From assembly GCF_001591805.1 (NCBI RefSeq), contig NZ_BCVP01000028.1, forward strand, positions 1-64,000: DNA of 64,000 nt. The letters are read 5' to 3'. Made by a program: the position numbers and the translations under genes. Of this stretch, positions 25,456 to 34,280 are shown piece after piece (position 1 is the stretch's first letter; each line of letters starts with the position of its first letter). The notes below the pieces were generated by a model. It was not told the DNA's origin and ran no database searches. It worked only from the letters and a program-made list of their open reading frames with translations. This DNA is from Neobacillus novalis NBRC 102450. GTDB lineage: Bacteria > Bacillota > Bacilli > Bacillales > Cytobacillaceae.

Positions 25456-26932
25456 TTTTTTACTATTACCGATACTGATCCCGTTAATGACCGGAGTCCT
25501 TCTCATCTTCTTTCCAAAACATATCAAATGGCAAAGATGGATTGCAGGAATTTTTTCATTTATAACGATTATTGTTTCTACAATGTTGGTACAAAAGGTT
25601 AAAACGGATGGTATTCAAACACTTGACGTTTCTAGCTGGGATGCTCCTTTTGGAATCACACTTGTATCTGATATGCTTTCTGCCTTGCTAGTATTAACAA
25701 CAAGCATTGTTGCATTTGCCTGTCTCCTTTTTTCATTCCGAAGCATTGGAGAAGAACGAGAAAAATTTTACTACTATCCTTGCTATAGCTTCTTAATAGT
25801 TGGAGTAAATGGCGCGTTTACAACAGGTGATATTTTCAACCTCTTTGTCTTTTTTGAAGTCATGTTAATGGCCTCCTACGCACTAATGGTGCTTGGGGGA
25901 ACAAAAATACAACTGCGTGAAACGATCAAATATCTGCTTGTGAATGTGATTTCATCCGCTTTATTTGTGATAACAGTCGCTTACCTTTACTCAGTGGTTG
26001 GGACGCTTAATATGGCGCATATATCAGAGCGAATTAGTGAAGTGGGACAGCCAGGAATTATTACAGTCATCGCGATTCTATTTCTAATTGTCTTTGGATT
26101 AAAAGGTGCGATTTTCCCTTTATTCTTCTGGCTGCCAGACTCTTATTATGCACCGCCTGTTCCTGTAATGGCTCTTTTCGGTGCATTGCTGACAAAGGTG
26201 GGGGTCTACTCCATCATGAGAACGTACACTTTATTCTTTTATCATGATACTGGCTATACCCACCAGATTCTTGCCATTTTGGCCATTTTGAGCATTATAT
26301 TTGGTGTAATTGGTGCAATTGCCTATTGGGATATCAAAAAAATCATTATTTACAACATCATTATTGCGGTGGGAGCCATTCTTTTCGGTGTTTCTGCAAT
26401 GACACCCGATGCTCTTACAGGATCGGTGTTTTATTTAATTCATGATATGCTTATCAAAGCAGCGTTATTTCTATTGGTAGGTGTTATGATAGCTATTTCT
26501 GGCACAAGTAACTTAAAGGATATTAGCGGCCTGATTAAACGCTATCCAGGATTAGCTTGGACCTTTTTCATAAGCGCACTGGCGCTTGCGGGGATTCCCC
26601 CTCTAAGTGGATTTGTCGGTAAGCTTTTAATTATTAAGGGCGGATTTGAAGCAGAGCAATATTGGGGAGCCGCCATTGTATTAATGTCTAGTCTCTTGAT
26701 CCTATTTTCAATTATGAAAATCTTTATAAATGGGTTTTGGGGAACACCTCGTGCTTATGAAGGAGAAGAGAAGGTACCGGTAAAAACGTTAATGATTGCA
26801 CCAGTGGTTCTTGTTACGATTTCTGTCTTTTACGGAGTAGGCTCTGAAGTGATTTTTCCTTATATCTCACAGGCTGCTGAAACATTGGTAAACCCAGAAA
26901 TATACATTGAAGCAGTCTTAAAGGAGAGATGA
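25448..26932 (+). CDS. mrpD: Na+/H+ antiporter subunit MrpD
   Basis: A 494-aa NuoM/NuoN-like subunit with about 14 helices. It carries FFEVMLMASYALMVLGG (conserved glutamate in TM5) and LKGAIFPLFFWLPDSYYAPP (conserved lysine and loop). Together with MrpA it forms the putative proton paths. It overlaps mrpC and ends in ATGA shared with the mrpE region. Confidence 0.94.
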   Translation: MINFLLLPILIPLMTGVLLIFFPKHIKWQRWIAGIFSFITIIVSTMLVQKVKTDGIQTLDVSSWDAPFGITLVSDMLSALLVLTTSIVAFACLLFSFRSIGEEREKFYYYPCYSFLIVGVNGAFTTGDIFNLFVFFEVMLMASYALMVLGGTKIQLRETIKYLLVNVISSALFVITVAYLYSVVGTLNMAHISERISEVGQPGIITVIAILFLIVFGLKGAIFPLFFWLPDSYYAPPVPVMALFGALLTKVGVYSIMRTYTLFFYHDTGYTHQILAILAILSIIFGVIGAIAYWDIKKIIIYNIIIAVGAILFGVSAMTPDALTGSVFYLIHDMLIKAALFLLVGVMIAISGTSNLKDISGLIKRYPGLAWTFFISALALAGIPPLSGFVGKLLIIKGGFEAEQYWGAAIVLMSSLLILFSIMKIFINGFWGTPRAYEGEEKVPVKTLMIAPVVLVTISVFYGVGSEVIFPYISQAAETLVNPEIYIEAVLKER

Positions 26933-26934
26933 GA

Positions 26935-27411
26935 ATGGCATTTCAACTATTATTAAACGTGTTCCTAGGTTTTATGTGGATGTTACTAACGGTAACATTT
27001 GAACCTGTTGCCTTTTTGAAAGGATACCTTTTCGGCCTTCTCATTATCTTTGCTTTCAGGAGATTTTTCCATTCACGGTTTTATCTTTTAAATGTGATTG
27101 CCGTGTTTAATCTTATTTATATTTTTGTAAGAGAACTGATACTATCAAATATAGCCGTGGTAAAAACGGTATTAAAACCTAAGCTTGATATGAATCCAGG
27201 TATATTTGCCTATCCGACTGTTCTGGAAAAGGATTGGGAAATAACAATTCTCGCCAATCTAATCACCTTAACACCTGGAACATTAGTCATTGACGTATCA
27301 CCTGATAACAAAATCCTGTATGTTCATGCTATGGATATTAATACTAAAAAGGAATCGATTGATTCGATAAAAAATACTTTTGAAAAAGCAATCATGGAGG
27401 TGGGACGATAA
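26935..27411 (+). CDS. mrpE: Na+/H+ antiporter subunit MrpE
   Basis: A 158-aa MnhE-family subunit with two to three N-terminal helices and a cytosolic C-terminal domain (ITLTPGTLVIDVSPDNKILY). I choose the ATG at 26935 because AAGGAG lies 8 nt upstream; the ATG at 26929 is only 2 nt from it. Its stop overlaps the mrpF start (TAATG). Confidence 0.92.
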   Translation: MAFQLLLNVFLGFMWMLLTVTFEPVAFLKGYLFGLLIIFAFRRFFHSRFYLLNVIAVFNLIYIFVRELILSNIAVVKTVLKPKLDMNPGIFAYPTVLEKDWEITILANLITLTPGTLVIDVSPDNKILYVHAMDINTKKESIDSIKNTFEKAIMEVGR

Positions 27412-27695
27412 TGTTTCATACAGCGATCTTGATTGCAATTTTATTTATCGCACTCGCGATGTTAGGGTTTATTTACAGAGCAATTATTGGTCCAACAATT
27501 CCTGATCGAGTGATTGCACTTGATGCACTTGGGATCAATTTAGTGGCCCTGACTGCACTCATATCTATTGTACTTGATACAAATGCTTTTCTTGATGTTA
27601 TTTTACTGATTGGCATTCTCGCCTTCATTGGAACTGTCGCCTTTTCTAAATTCTTAGAGAAGGGAGAAGTGATTGAAAATGATCGAGATCGTTAA
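27411..27695 (+). CDS. mrpF: Na+/H+ antiporter subunit MrpF
   Basis: A 94-aa three-helix protein with the MnhF signature RAIIGPTIPDRVIALDALG. It starts at the mrpE stop codon and overlaps mrpG. Confidence 0.93.
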   Translation: MFHTAILIAILFIALAMLGFIYRAIIGPTIPDRVIALDALGINLVALTALISIVLDTNAFLDVILLIGILAFIGTVAFSKFLEKGEVIENDRDR

Positions 27696-28038
27696 ACTAA
27701 TTATTATTTTTTTTATTATGGTTGGAGCATTTCTAAACCTTGTTGCTGCTTTGGGAGTCATCAGGCTTCCAGATGTTTACACAAGGAACCATGCAGCATC
27801 TAAAGCATCGGCGCTTGGTATCATGTCTATTTTGCTTGGAACGTTTCTATATTTTTATTTTATAAATCATCATTTTAATTCAAGAATATTACTAGGAATT
27901 GTTTTCTTTTTCTTGACTACGCCTGTTGCAGGCCATCTTATTGGCAGGGCTTCATACAATTCAGGAGTCAAACTATGGGACAAAAGCGTGCAGGATGACT
28001 TAAAAAAGAGCAAGAACAACCCTGAAAATCGCGAATAG
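27673..28038 (+). CDS. mrpG: Na+/H+ antiporter subunit MrpG
   Basis: A 121-aa three-helix protein with the MnhG signature AALGVIRLPDVYTRNHAASK. A TTG at 27673 has AGGGAG at 6 nt spacing; an ATG at 27679 is the alternative. The overlap with mrpF is 23 nt. This ends a complete A-to-G operon. No clear terminator follows in the next 220 nt. Confidence 0.92.
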   Translation: MKMIEIVKLIIIFFIMVGAFLNLVAALGVIRLPDVYTRNHAASKASALGIMSILLGTFLYFYFINHHFNSRILLGIVFFFLTTPVAGHLIGRASYNSGVKLWDKSVQDDLKKSKNNPENRE

Positions 28039-28256
28039 CTAGTTCATTAATTGAATTAAACGAAAGCCTTAAATAAATTTGTTCTAACGGGTAGGGATGC
28101 TAACAATAGTCACAAACAATCTGCGGAACAATAAAAATGAGGTGCTTTTTGTATTAGAAAAAGCAATAAGGCTAAAGATGATGAATCCAGAAGGTTTTCG
28201 GCGGTTTATCCTCTTCTTAATAGGAAGGGGAACTGACCCCAATGTCATTGAGGATG
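28039..28256. other. Intergenic DNA with a dispersed repeat end
   Basis: No gene seen. GGGGAACTGACCCCAATGTC at 28228-28247 contains a small GGGG/CCCC hairpin and matches the repeat family also seen at 40.1 and 51.8 kb. Confidence 0.4.
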
Positions 28257-28320
28257 TTAATTGAGGCTTCTCATAAGTTCACTGAACTTATGAGAAGCCT
28301 CTTTTTTCATTTCTTGTGCA
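28257..28320 (-). pseudogene. Tyrosine integrase, C-terminal remnant 4
   Basis: The minus strand reads AQEMKKEASHKFSELMRSLN and stop, the same C-terminal tail as at 13.9 and 19.5 kb. Nothing of the catalytic part remains. Its inverted repeat (28263-28280 with 28284-28301, perfect) is followed by six T on the plus strand and can serve as a terminator for the mrp operon. Confidence 0.75.
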
Positions 28321-28506
28321 AGGTAATAACAACCTATATGTTAAAAAACAGACCAATGATTTATCATGTTTTTTAATTTTAGGTAAACGGTCAAGATTTT
28401 ATTATACCATAGTATTCATGTAATCTGAATATTAAATTCACAAATACTTAATAAATCTTCGGTACTATTAGGGAGTAAACAAAACTAAACACGAGGAGGC
28501 ATCCTT

Positions 28507-29589
28507 TTGAAAATACAGCTAAGAGATATCACCATGAGATTTGATAATGTTACCGCTGTTGATCGTTTAAATGTGACGATTGAAGAAGGTACGCTTGTTT
28601 CTTTATTAGGGCCAAGCGGATGTGGAAAAAGTACTACTTTGTTTATGTTAGCAGGCCTTTATCAACCAACCGAAGGTGAATTATATTTTGGCGAACGTCT
28701 CGTAAATAAAGTGGAACCAGAAAACCGCGAAATTGGAATGGTGTTTCAGAACTACGCACTATATCCTCATTTGACCGTTCTCAAGAATATCATGTTCCCG
28801 TTAAAAATGGCGAAAGTACCAAAAAAGGAAGCAGAAGAAAGAGCTAGAGAAATGGCCGCCCTCGTTCAAATCGATCACTTATTAGATCGTAAGCCAAGTC
28901 AATTATCAGGTGGACAGCAGCAACGTGTGGCAATTGCTCGAGCTTTGGTTAAAAAGCCAAAACTCCTCCTGTTAGATGAGCCGTTGTCCAATTTAGATGC
29001 CAGACTGCGTTTAGAAATGAGAGAAGAAATTAGACGTATTCAACAAGAAGTTGGAATTACAACCATTTTTGTTACTCATGATCAAGAAGAAGCCATGAGT
29101 ATTTCAGATAAAGTTTTATTAATGAAGGATGGAAAAGGACAGCAATTTAGTCCTCCGCAAGATATGTATGACTATCCTGAAAATCAGTTTGTCGCTCAAT
29201 TTATGGGGAATCCCCCGATAAATTTATTATCGGTTAAACTCGGCAATGATTTGCAAACGATTGTTTTACCCGATACGGAGGATACCTATCAATTAGATTC
29301 ACTTGTAAAAAGTTATGTAGATAGTAATAGTAAATTGGAGCTTGGTGTTAGACCAGAAGACTTTTACATTGAATCCGATTTAGCAAAAGCGGGGATCACA
29401 GTAGAGGTCATGATGGTTGAGCGAATTGGAAGAGATAATTTATTGTATGCAAGATTGGGACAAACAAACCTGCGTGCCATTGTTTCTCCGGATGTAAAGG
29501 TCAATCAAGGAGAAAGGGTTAAATTAGCTATTCGTCCTGGACGTACTCATTTATTTGATAGGAGTAATGGTCAAAACTTGCTGCATTAA
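28507..29589 (+). CDS. ABC importer ATPase, UgpC/MsmK type
   Basis: A 360-aa cytosolic ATPase of the carbohydrate importer class (CUT1). Walker A GPSGCGKST at about residues 38-46, Q-loop VFQNYALYPHLTV, signature LSGGQQQRVAIARAL and Walker B LLLLDEPLSNLD are followed by the C-terminal OB-like regulatory domain. The start is a TTG at 28507, with GAGGAGG upstream. It is the first gene of a six-gene unit with two permeases, a binding lipoprotein and two phosphoesterase-type hydrolases. Confidence 0.92.
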   Translation: MKIQLRDITMRFDNVTAVDRLNVTIEEGTLVSLLGPSGCGKSTTLFMLAGLYQPTEGELYFGERLVNKVEPENREIGMVFQNYALYPHLTVLKNIMFPLKMAKVPKKEAEERAREMAALVQIDHLLDRKPSQLSGGQQQRVAIARALVKKPKLLLLDEPLSNLDARLRLEMREEIRRIQQEVGITTIFVTHDQEEAMSISDKVLLMKDGKGQQFSPPQDMYDYPENQFVAQFMGNPPINLLSVKLGNDLQTIVLPDTEDTYQLDSLVKSYVDSNSKLELGVRPEDFYIESDLAKAGITVEVMMVERIGRDNLLYARLGQTNLRAIVSPDVKVNQGERVKLAIRPGRTHLFDRSNGQNLLH

Positions 29590-29609
29590 AAGGATAGGAG
29601 GTACTTATT

Positions 29610-30500
29610 TTGAATGATAAACCAACAATGAAAAAAACAATGAAGGCGATTCTTTATCTTATTCCTGCATTGCTAATCATTGGAACTTTTAGTTTTTATC
29701 CCATTATAAAGTCCTTTTTTATGAGTTTTTATACGGATTATGACTATTTTAAAGACCTTGTTTTTGCAAGAGGATTGGATAACTATACATTTATTTTCCA
29801 GGATCCTGAATTTTGGAAATCGATACAAAATACGATGATTTTTGTCATCGGCGTTGTTCCGCTGTCTATTATTATCTCATTGGTCATTGCTACATTTTTA
29901 AATCAAAAAATAAAGTTTCGCGGGTTGTTTCGTACCATTTACTTCATCCCGTTTGTTACATCTGTCGTAGCAGTATCAATTGTTTGGCGCTGGATTTTTC
30001 ACAGCCAATACGGTGTGCTGAATTATGCCCTTGGTTTTTTGGGGATATCACCGATTAAATGGTTATCCGACCCTGATTGGGCCATGCCTTCCCTGATTAT
30101 TTTAGCGATATGGAAAGGTCTTGGCTACAATATCATTATTTTCTTATCAGGATTACAAAATATTGATAAGCAATACTATTTAGCCGCTAGAATCGATGGG
30201 GCAGGGGCTTGGGAACGATTTAAGAATATTACGGTCCCATTACTATCGTCGACAACATTTTTTATTTCGATTGTTTCCATTATCAACTCCTTTAAAGTGT
30301 TTGATGAAGTCTTTGCTCTCTTTGGTGGACAACCAGGCCCTGCAGGAAGTGCGGAGACGATTGTTTACTATATTTATAATAAGTTTTACGGAGAATGGAA
30401 CTTTGGGGTTGCCTCAGCAGCGGCCTATGTCTTGCTATTTATTATTTTTATTTTTACTCTAATTCAACTTTATGTTGGTAAGAAGAAAGTAAATTATTAA
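29610..30500 (+). CDS. ABC importer permease, UgpA type
   Basis: A 296-aa permease with six transmembrane helices and the EAA-loop AARIDGAGAWERFKNITVPLL, which docks on the ATPase. It resembles CUT1 permeases of the UgpA/MalF class. The start is TTG at 29610 behind AGGAGG, 20 nt after the ATPase gene. Confidence 0.92.
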   Translation: MNDKPTMKKTMKAILYLIPALLIIGTFSFYPIIKSFFMSFYTDYDYFKDLVFARGLDNYTFIFQDPEFWKSIQNTMIFVIGVVPLSIIISLVIATFLNQKIKFRGLFRTIYFIPFVTSVVAVSIVWRWIFHSQYGVLNYALGFLGISPIKWLSDPDWAMPSLIILAIWKGLGYNIIIFLSGLQNIDKQYYLAARIDGAGAWERFKNITVPLLSSTTFFISIVSIINSFKVFDEVFALFGGQPGPAGSAETIVYYIYNKFYGEWNFGVASAAAYVLLFIIFIFTLIQLYVGKKKVNY

Positions 30501-30517
30501 CACAAGGGGGGAGAATA

Positions 30518-31342
30518 TTGCAAAAAGAAGCACTTTCTAAAGGTTTTATTTATCTATTGTTAATCCTAGGCAGCCTATTGATGCTCTTGCCTTTTATATG
30601 GATGATAAGTACCTCCTTAAAAGCAGCAAACGAAGTGATGATTATGCCTCCAAAGTGGATTCCTACTGATATTCAATGGGGCAATTATATAAAAGCGTGG
30701 TTCTCAGCTCCTTTTGCTGTGTATTCGGTTAATAGTGTGATAGTTCTCATCGCAAGTACTATAGGTGAGCTAATCACTACAATTCTCGCTGCCTATGCTT
30801 TTTCAAGAATTAATTTTTATGGCCGCGATATTATTTTTTCTATACTGCTTGGAACCATGATGGTCCCTGGTGAAGTCTTACTGATTCCTAATTTTGTCAC
30901 CTTATCGAATTTAGGATGGATTGATCATTACCAGGCATTAATCGTTCCTTGGTTAGCAAGTGTTTTTTCCATCTTTTTATTGCGGCAATTTTTCCTCTCG
31001 ATTCCAAAGGAACTTTCTTTTGCTGCAAAAATCGATGGCTGCAGTGATTTTCGTTTTCTTTGGTCTGTTATGGTTCCCCTGGCAAAACCAGCATTAATAA
31101 CGATTGCCATCCTTAAAGCTATTGGCAGCTGGAACGCTTTTATGTGGCCCTTAATCGTTACGAGTTCTGAAAATATGCGAACTTTACCAGTGGGATTAAT
31201 CGCATTTAGTACAGATACCGGTACGAAATATGAATTATTAATGGCAGCGTCATCGATGATTATCTTACCAATGATTATTCTGTATATCGTTTTACAAAAA
31301 TATATCATTGAAGGTGTTGCTAGAGCGGGAATTAAGGGTTAA
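30518..31342 (+). CDS. ABC importer permease, UgpE type
   Basis: A 274-aa permease with six helices and the EAA loop AAKIDGCSDFRFLWSVMVPL. It pairs with the preceding UgpA-type permease. The start is TTG at 30518 behind GGGGGGAG. All three core transporter genes start with TTG. Confidence 0.92.
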   Translation: MQKEALSKGFIYLLLILGSLLMLLPFIWMISTSLKAANEVMIMPPKWIPTDIQWGNYIKAWFSAPFAVYSVNSVIVLIASTIGELITTILAAYAFSRINFYGRDIIFSILLGTMMVPGEVLLIPNFVTLSNLGWIDHYQALIVPWLASVFSIFLLRQFFLSIPKELSFAAKIDGCSDFRFLWSVMVPLAKPALITIAILKAIGSWNAFMWPLIVTSSENMRTLPVGLIAFSTDTGTKYELLMAASSMIILPMIILYIVLQKYIIEGVARAGIKG

Positions 31343-31440
31343 TTCAAAAAATATTGAAGGGGGTGATTGTCACTAAGTGATCCTGTTTTAAATAAAACGC
31401 TATTATCATATTTTTTATAAAAAATTGGAGGTTAGACACC

Positions 31441-32757
31441 ATGAAAAAAATCGTACATGTTCTATTCGTTTGTTTGTTGGCTATTAGTCTTGCTGCCTGT
31501 TCAAATGCAACGAAACCATCTAGTCCTGAAAAGCAAAAAACGGCAGATATCCCAACGAAAATTGATAAGCCTGTAACCATTGAATTTTGGCATGCCATGA
31601 CCGGTAACTTAGAAAAGACGTTACAAACGATGACACAAAAATTTAATGATTCACAATCAAACATCACTGTTAAACTGGTCAATCAAGGGACATATGATGA
31701 TTTAAACAAAAAGTTAATGGCTGCAGCTAAATCACATACTTCACCTGTAATGGCACAAGCATATGAAGACTGGATGCAGGATTATATTAATAACGATTTA
31801 ATCACGGATTTAACCCCATATATTCAAAATAAAACAGTAGGTTGGTCTGATTCCGAACTTAATGATATTGTACAAGTATTCCGGGATGAGAATAGTTGGA
31901 ATAATAAATTCTACGGTGTTCCTTTTAATAAAAGTACAGAAGTTCTTTACTATAATACAGATATGTTTAATGAAAATAATTTAAAAGCTCCAACTACTTG
32001 GGCAGAACTTGGAAATGCCGCTCAAACACTAACAAAGGGAAATGTAATTGGGATGGGCTTTGAAAATGCAATTGGTCTCAATTTCCCAACTTGGGTACAA
32101 CAAGCCGGCGGCCAATTTGTAGATGTTGACAACAAAAAGGTTACCTTCGATTCTGAAGAGGGTAAAAAGGCACTTACTTTCTTAAATGATATGGTTAACG
32201 ATAAAAAGATTGCAAGACTAGCTGGTGAAGATAACTATATGTCTGATCCATTTAGCCGTGGTGATGTAGCAATGTATATCGGATCATCAGCAGGAATCTC
32301 TTTCGTAGAAGCTGGAGCGAAAGGTAAAATTAATTGGGCAACAGCTCCACTTCCTGCAGGCGAGAAAGCATCTACACAATTCCAAGGTACAAATTTAGTG
32401 ACGTTCAATTCAGCAGACGATCAACAGAAACTTGCGGCTTGGGAGTTTATGAAATTCCTTGCTAGTAAAGACCAGACTATTTATTGGGCTCAAAACACTG
32501 GATATGTACCAGTTCGTGAATCAGCTTTAAAAGACCCTGTATGGTTAAAATATATTGAAGAAAATCCAAAATACGCTGCTGCAGAAAAACAATTTGATGC
32601 TGGTTACTTCTTCCCGCATCTTGACGGTGCATTTGCAATGAAATCAGCGTATTCTACTGAAATTCAAGCAGTATTAGTTGGGAAAAAATCAGTTGATCAA
32701 GGACTCCAAGATGCTGCAAAGAATACTCAAGATGCTTTAGACAAGGCTAATAAATAA
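31441..32757 (+). CDS. ABC importer substrate-binding lipoprotein, UgpB type
   Basis: A 438-aa extracellular lipoprotein. The signal peptide MKKIVHVLFVCLLAISLAAC ends in the lipobox LAAC with Cys20 as lipid anchor. The mature part is a family-1 solute-binding fold (VTIEFWHAMTG, KFNDSQSNITV) close to glycerol-3-phosphate/sugar binders. GGAGG precedes the ATG. A hairpin behind the gene may raise its mRNA level relative to downstream genes. The ligand is not known; its neighbours suggest a phosphorylated compound. Confidence 0.9.
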   Translation: MKKIVHVLFVCLLAISLAACSNATKPSSPEKQKTADIPTKIDKPVTIEFWHAMTGNLEKTLQTMTQKFNDSQSNITVKLVNQGTYDDLNKKLMAAAKSHTSPVMAQAYEDWMQDYINNDLITDLTPYIQNKTVGWSDSELNDIVQVFRDENSWNNKFYGVPFNKSTEVLYYNTDMFNENNLKAPTTWAELGNAAQTLTKGNVIGMGFENAIGLNFPTWVQQAGGQFVDVDNKKVTFDSEEGKKALTFLNDMVNDKKIARLAGEDNYMSDPFSRGDVAMYIGSSAGISFVEAGAKGKINWATAPLPAGEKASTQFQGTNLVTFNSADDQQKLAAWEFMKFLASKDQTIYWAQNTGYVPVRESALKDPVWLKYIEENPKYAAAEKQFDAGYFFPHLDGAFAMKSAYSTEIQAVLVGKKSVDQGLQDAAKNTQDALDKANK

Positions 32758-32762
32758 ATAGA

Positions 32763-32808
32763 AAAAAGAAGAAATGGGGGCCAGTCAATGGTTCCCTTCT
32801 TCTTTAAA
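32763..32808 (+). terminator. Hairpin behind the binding-protein gene (partial terminator)
   Basis: AAAGAAGAAATGGG pairs with CCCTTCTTCTTT across a loop, then TTTAAAA. The weak T tract suggests mRNA stabilisation or partial termination inside the operon. Confidence 0.5.
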
Positions 32809-32854
32809 ATAGACAGTTCAATCGTTGAAAATATTTTACGAGGTGAAAAATTAA

Positions 32855-34264
32855 ATGACAAAAGATTTACATCATACCAATATAAGATTTTGGGGCGGCT
32901 TGAAAACGATTGGTGGAACAGTTGTATCTGTAGAATACAAAAATTCTCGTGTTATTTTTGACTTTGGTCTTACGTATGATCCGGCAACGAATATTTTCGA
33001 TGGGCAAATAAAAAGACGTTCTCGTGGGATGGTGCGTGATAACCTCAGACTAAATTTGATTCCACCTATTGATGGCTTATACGCAGCCGAGAGCCTGGGT
33101 TCCTACCAGCGAGACCTTATCCCAGCGGAAGAATATGGTCAAGAAACGGCTGTTATCATTTCTCATTTACACCTTGATCATATTGGTGCAATGGGATTAA
33201 TTGCTCCTTCCATTCCTGTGTATGTAACGAAAGAAAGCCATGAACTTTATCAAGCATTAGAAGTGATAGGGGAAGGGGTTCCGGGTATCCGTGATTATCA
33301 ATTCTGTGACTATGGTGTATCTTTCTCAATAGGAGAAATCAAGATTACTCCTATACAGGTTGACCATGATATTCTCGGGGCATGTGCTTACCATATCCAA
33401 ACACCAGATGGAGTCATTCTTTATACGGGAGACCTCAGAATGCATGGGAAACACCCAGAACAAATAGACCATTTTATTAATGAAGTAAATCGACTTGGTT
33501 TAGATGCCATGATCATGGAAGGAACCACATTGGGCAGTGTGGAAGAAATGAGAGAGGCAATTATGGGGAATCCTATCATTCCTGAGGGGATGACAACAGA
33601 AGGAAATATTCCTGAAAAAATGAGTGACAGGCTAAAAGAGACCAAAGGTTTGGGAATATTTAACGTTTATCATCGAAATCTTGATCGGTTAACCGGAATA
33701 ATAAAAGCAGCACAAGACTCTTCTAGGAAAGCTGTTTTTGAACCAGAGACCGCTTATTTACTAGACAAGTTAACAAATGAGCATGACTTTCTAGTTTATA
33801 AGTCAATTGAAACAATATTTGAAGAACAAGCAGGAACATTACCAGAATGGAAATTGAATTTGTTCAATAAGCATGACACAATTCGTGCAGAAATGATTAA
33901 TAATAGTCCTGGTGAATATTATTTGCAAAATACGTATGAAAATGTCCTCGAGTTATTTGATATAAATGTTAGTGAGGGGATATACATCCATTCAAACGGT
34001 GTGCCTTTGGGGGACTTTGATCCCGCTTATGAAAATCTAAAGAAAATCTTAACGAAATTGAAAGTCGACTATGTCTATATTGGTGCAGGGGGACATGCTA
34101 TTCCTTCGCATTTAAAATATATCGTAGATCGAATCAATCCAAAAATCTTAATTCCATTACACAGCTTTAATCCAGAAAGGTTAAAACCTAAATCCGGAAT
34201 GCAAATGCTAGTGGATTATGGTGTAGATTATGTTTTAAAAGATCATCAAATAACTGCAAATTAA
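32855..34264 (+). CDS. Metallo-beta-lactamase-fold hydrolase, RNase J-like
   Basis: A 469-aa cytosolic protein with the di-zinc motif HLHLDHIGAMG (residues about 101-111), HDILG and YTGDLRMHG, then a C-terminal GAGGHAIPSHL segment like RNase J / beta-CASP members. Family members cleave RNA or phosphodiesters; the substrate is unknown. GAGGTGA lies 6 nt before the ATG. It sits between the binding-protein gene and a nucleotidase gene. Confidence 0.8.
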   Translation: MTKDLHHTNIRFWGGLKTIGGTVVSVEYKNSRVIFDFGLTYDPATNIFDGQIKRRSRGMVRDNLRLNLIPPIDGLYAAESLGSYQRDLIPAEEYGQETAVIISHLHLDHIGAMGLIAPSIPVYVTKESHELYQALEVIGEGVPGIRDYQFCDYGVSFSIGEIKITPIQVDHDILGACAYHIQTPDGVILYTGDLRMHGKHPEQIDHFINEVNRLGLDAMIMEGTTLGSVEEMREAIMGNPIIPEGMTTEGNIPEKMSDRLKETKGLGIFNVYHRNLDRLTGIIKAAQDSSRKAVFEPETAYLLDKLTNEHDFLVYKSIETIFEEQAGTLPEWKLNLFNKHDTIRAEMINNSPGEYYLQNTYENVLELFDINVSEGIYIHSNGVPLGDFDPAYENLKKILTKLKVDYVYIGAGGHAIPSHLKYIVDRINPKILIPLHSFNPERLKPKSGMQMLVDYGVDYVLKDHQITAN

Positions 34265-34280
34265 GGAGAGGAGTTCACAA

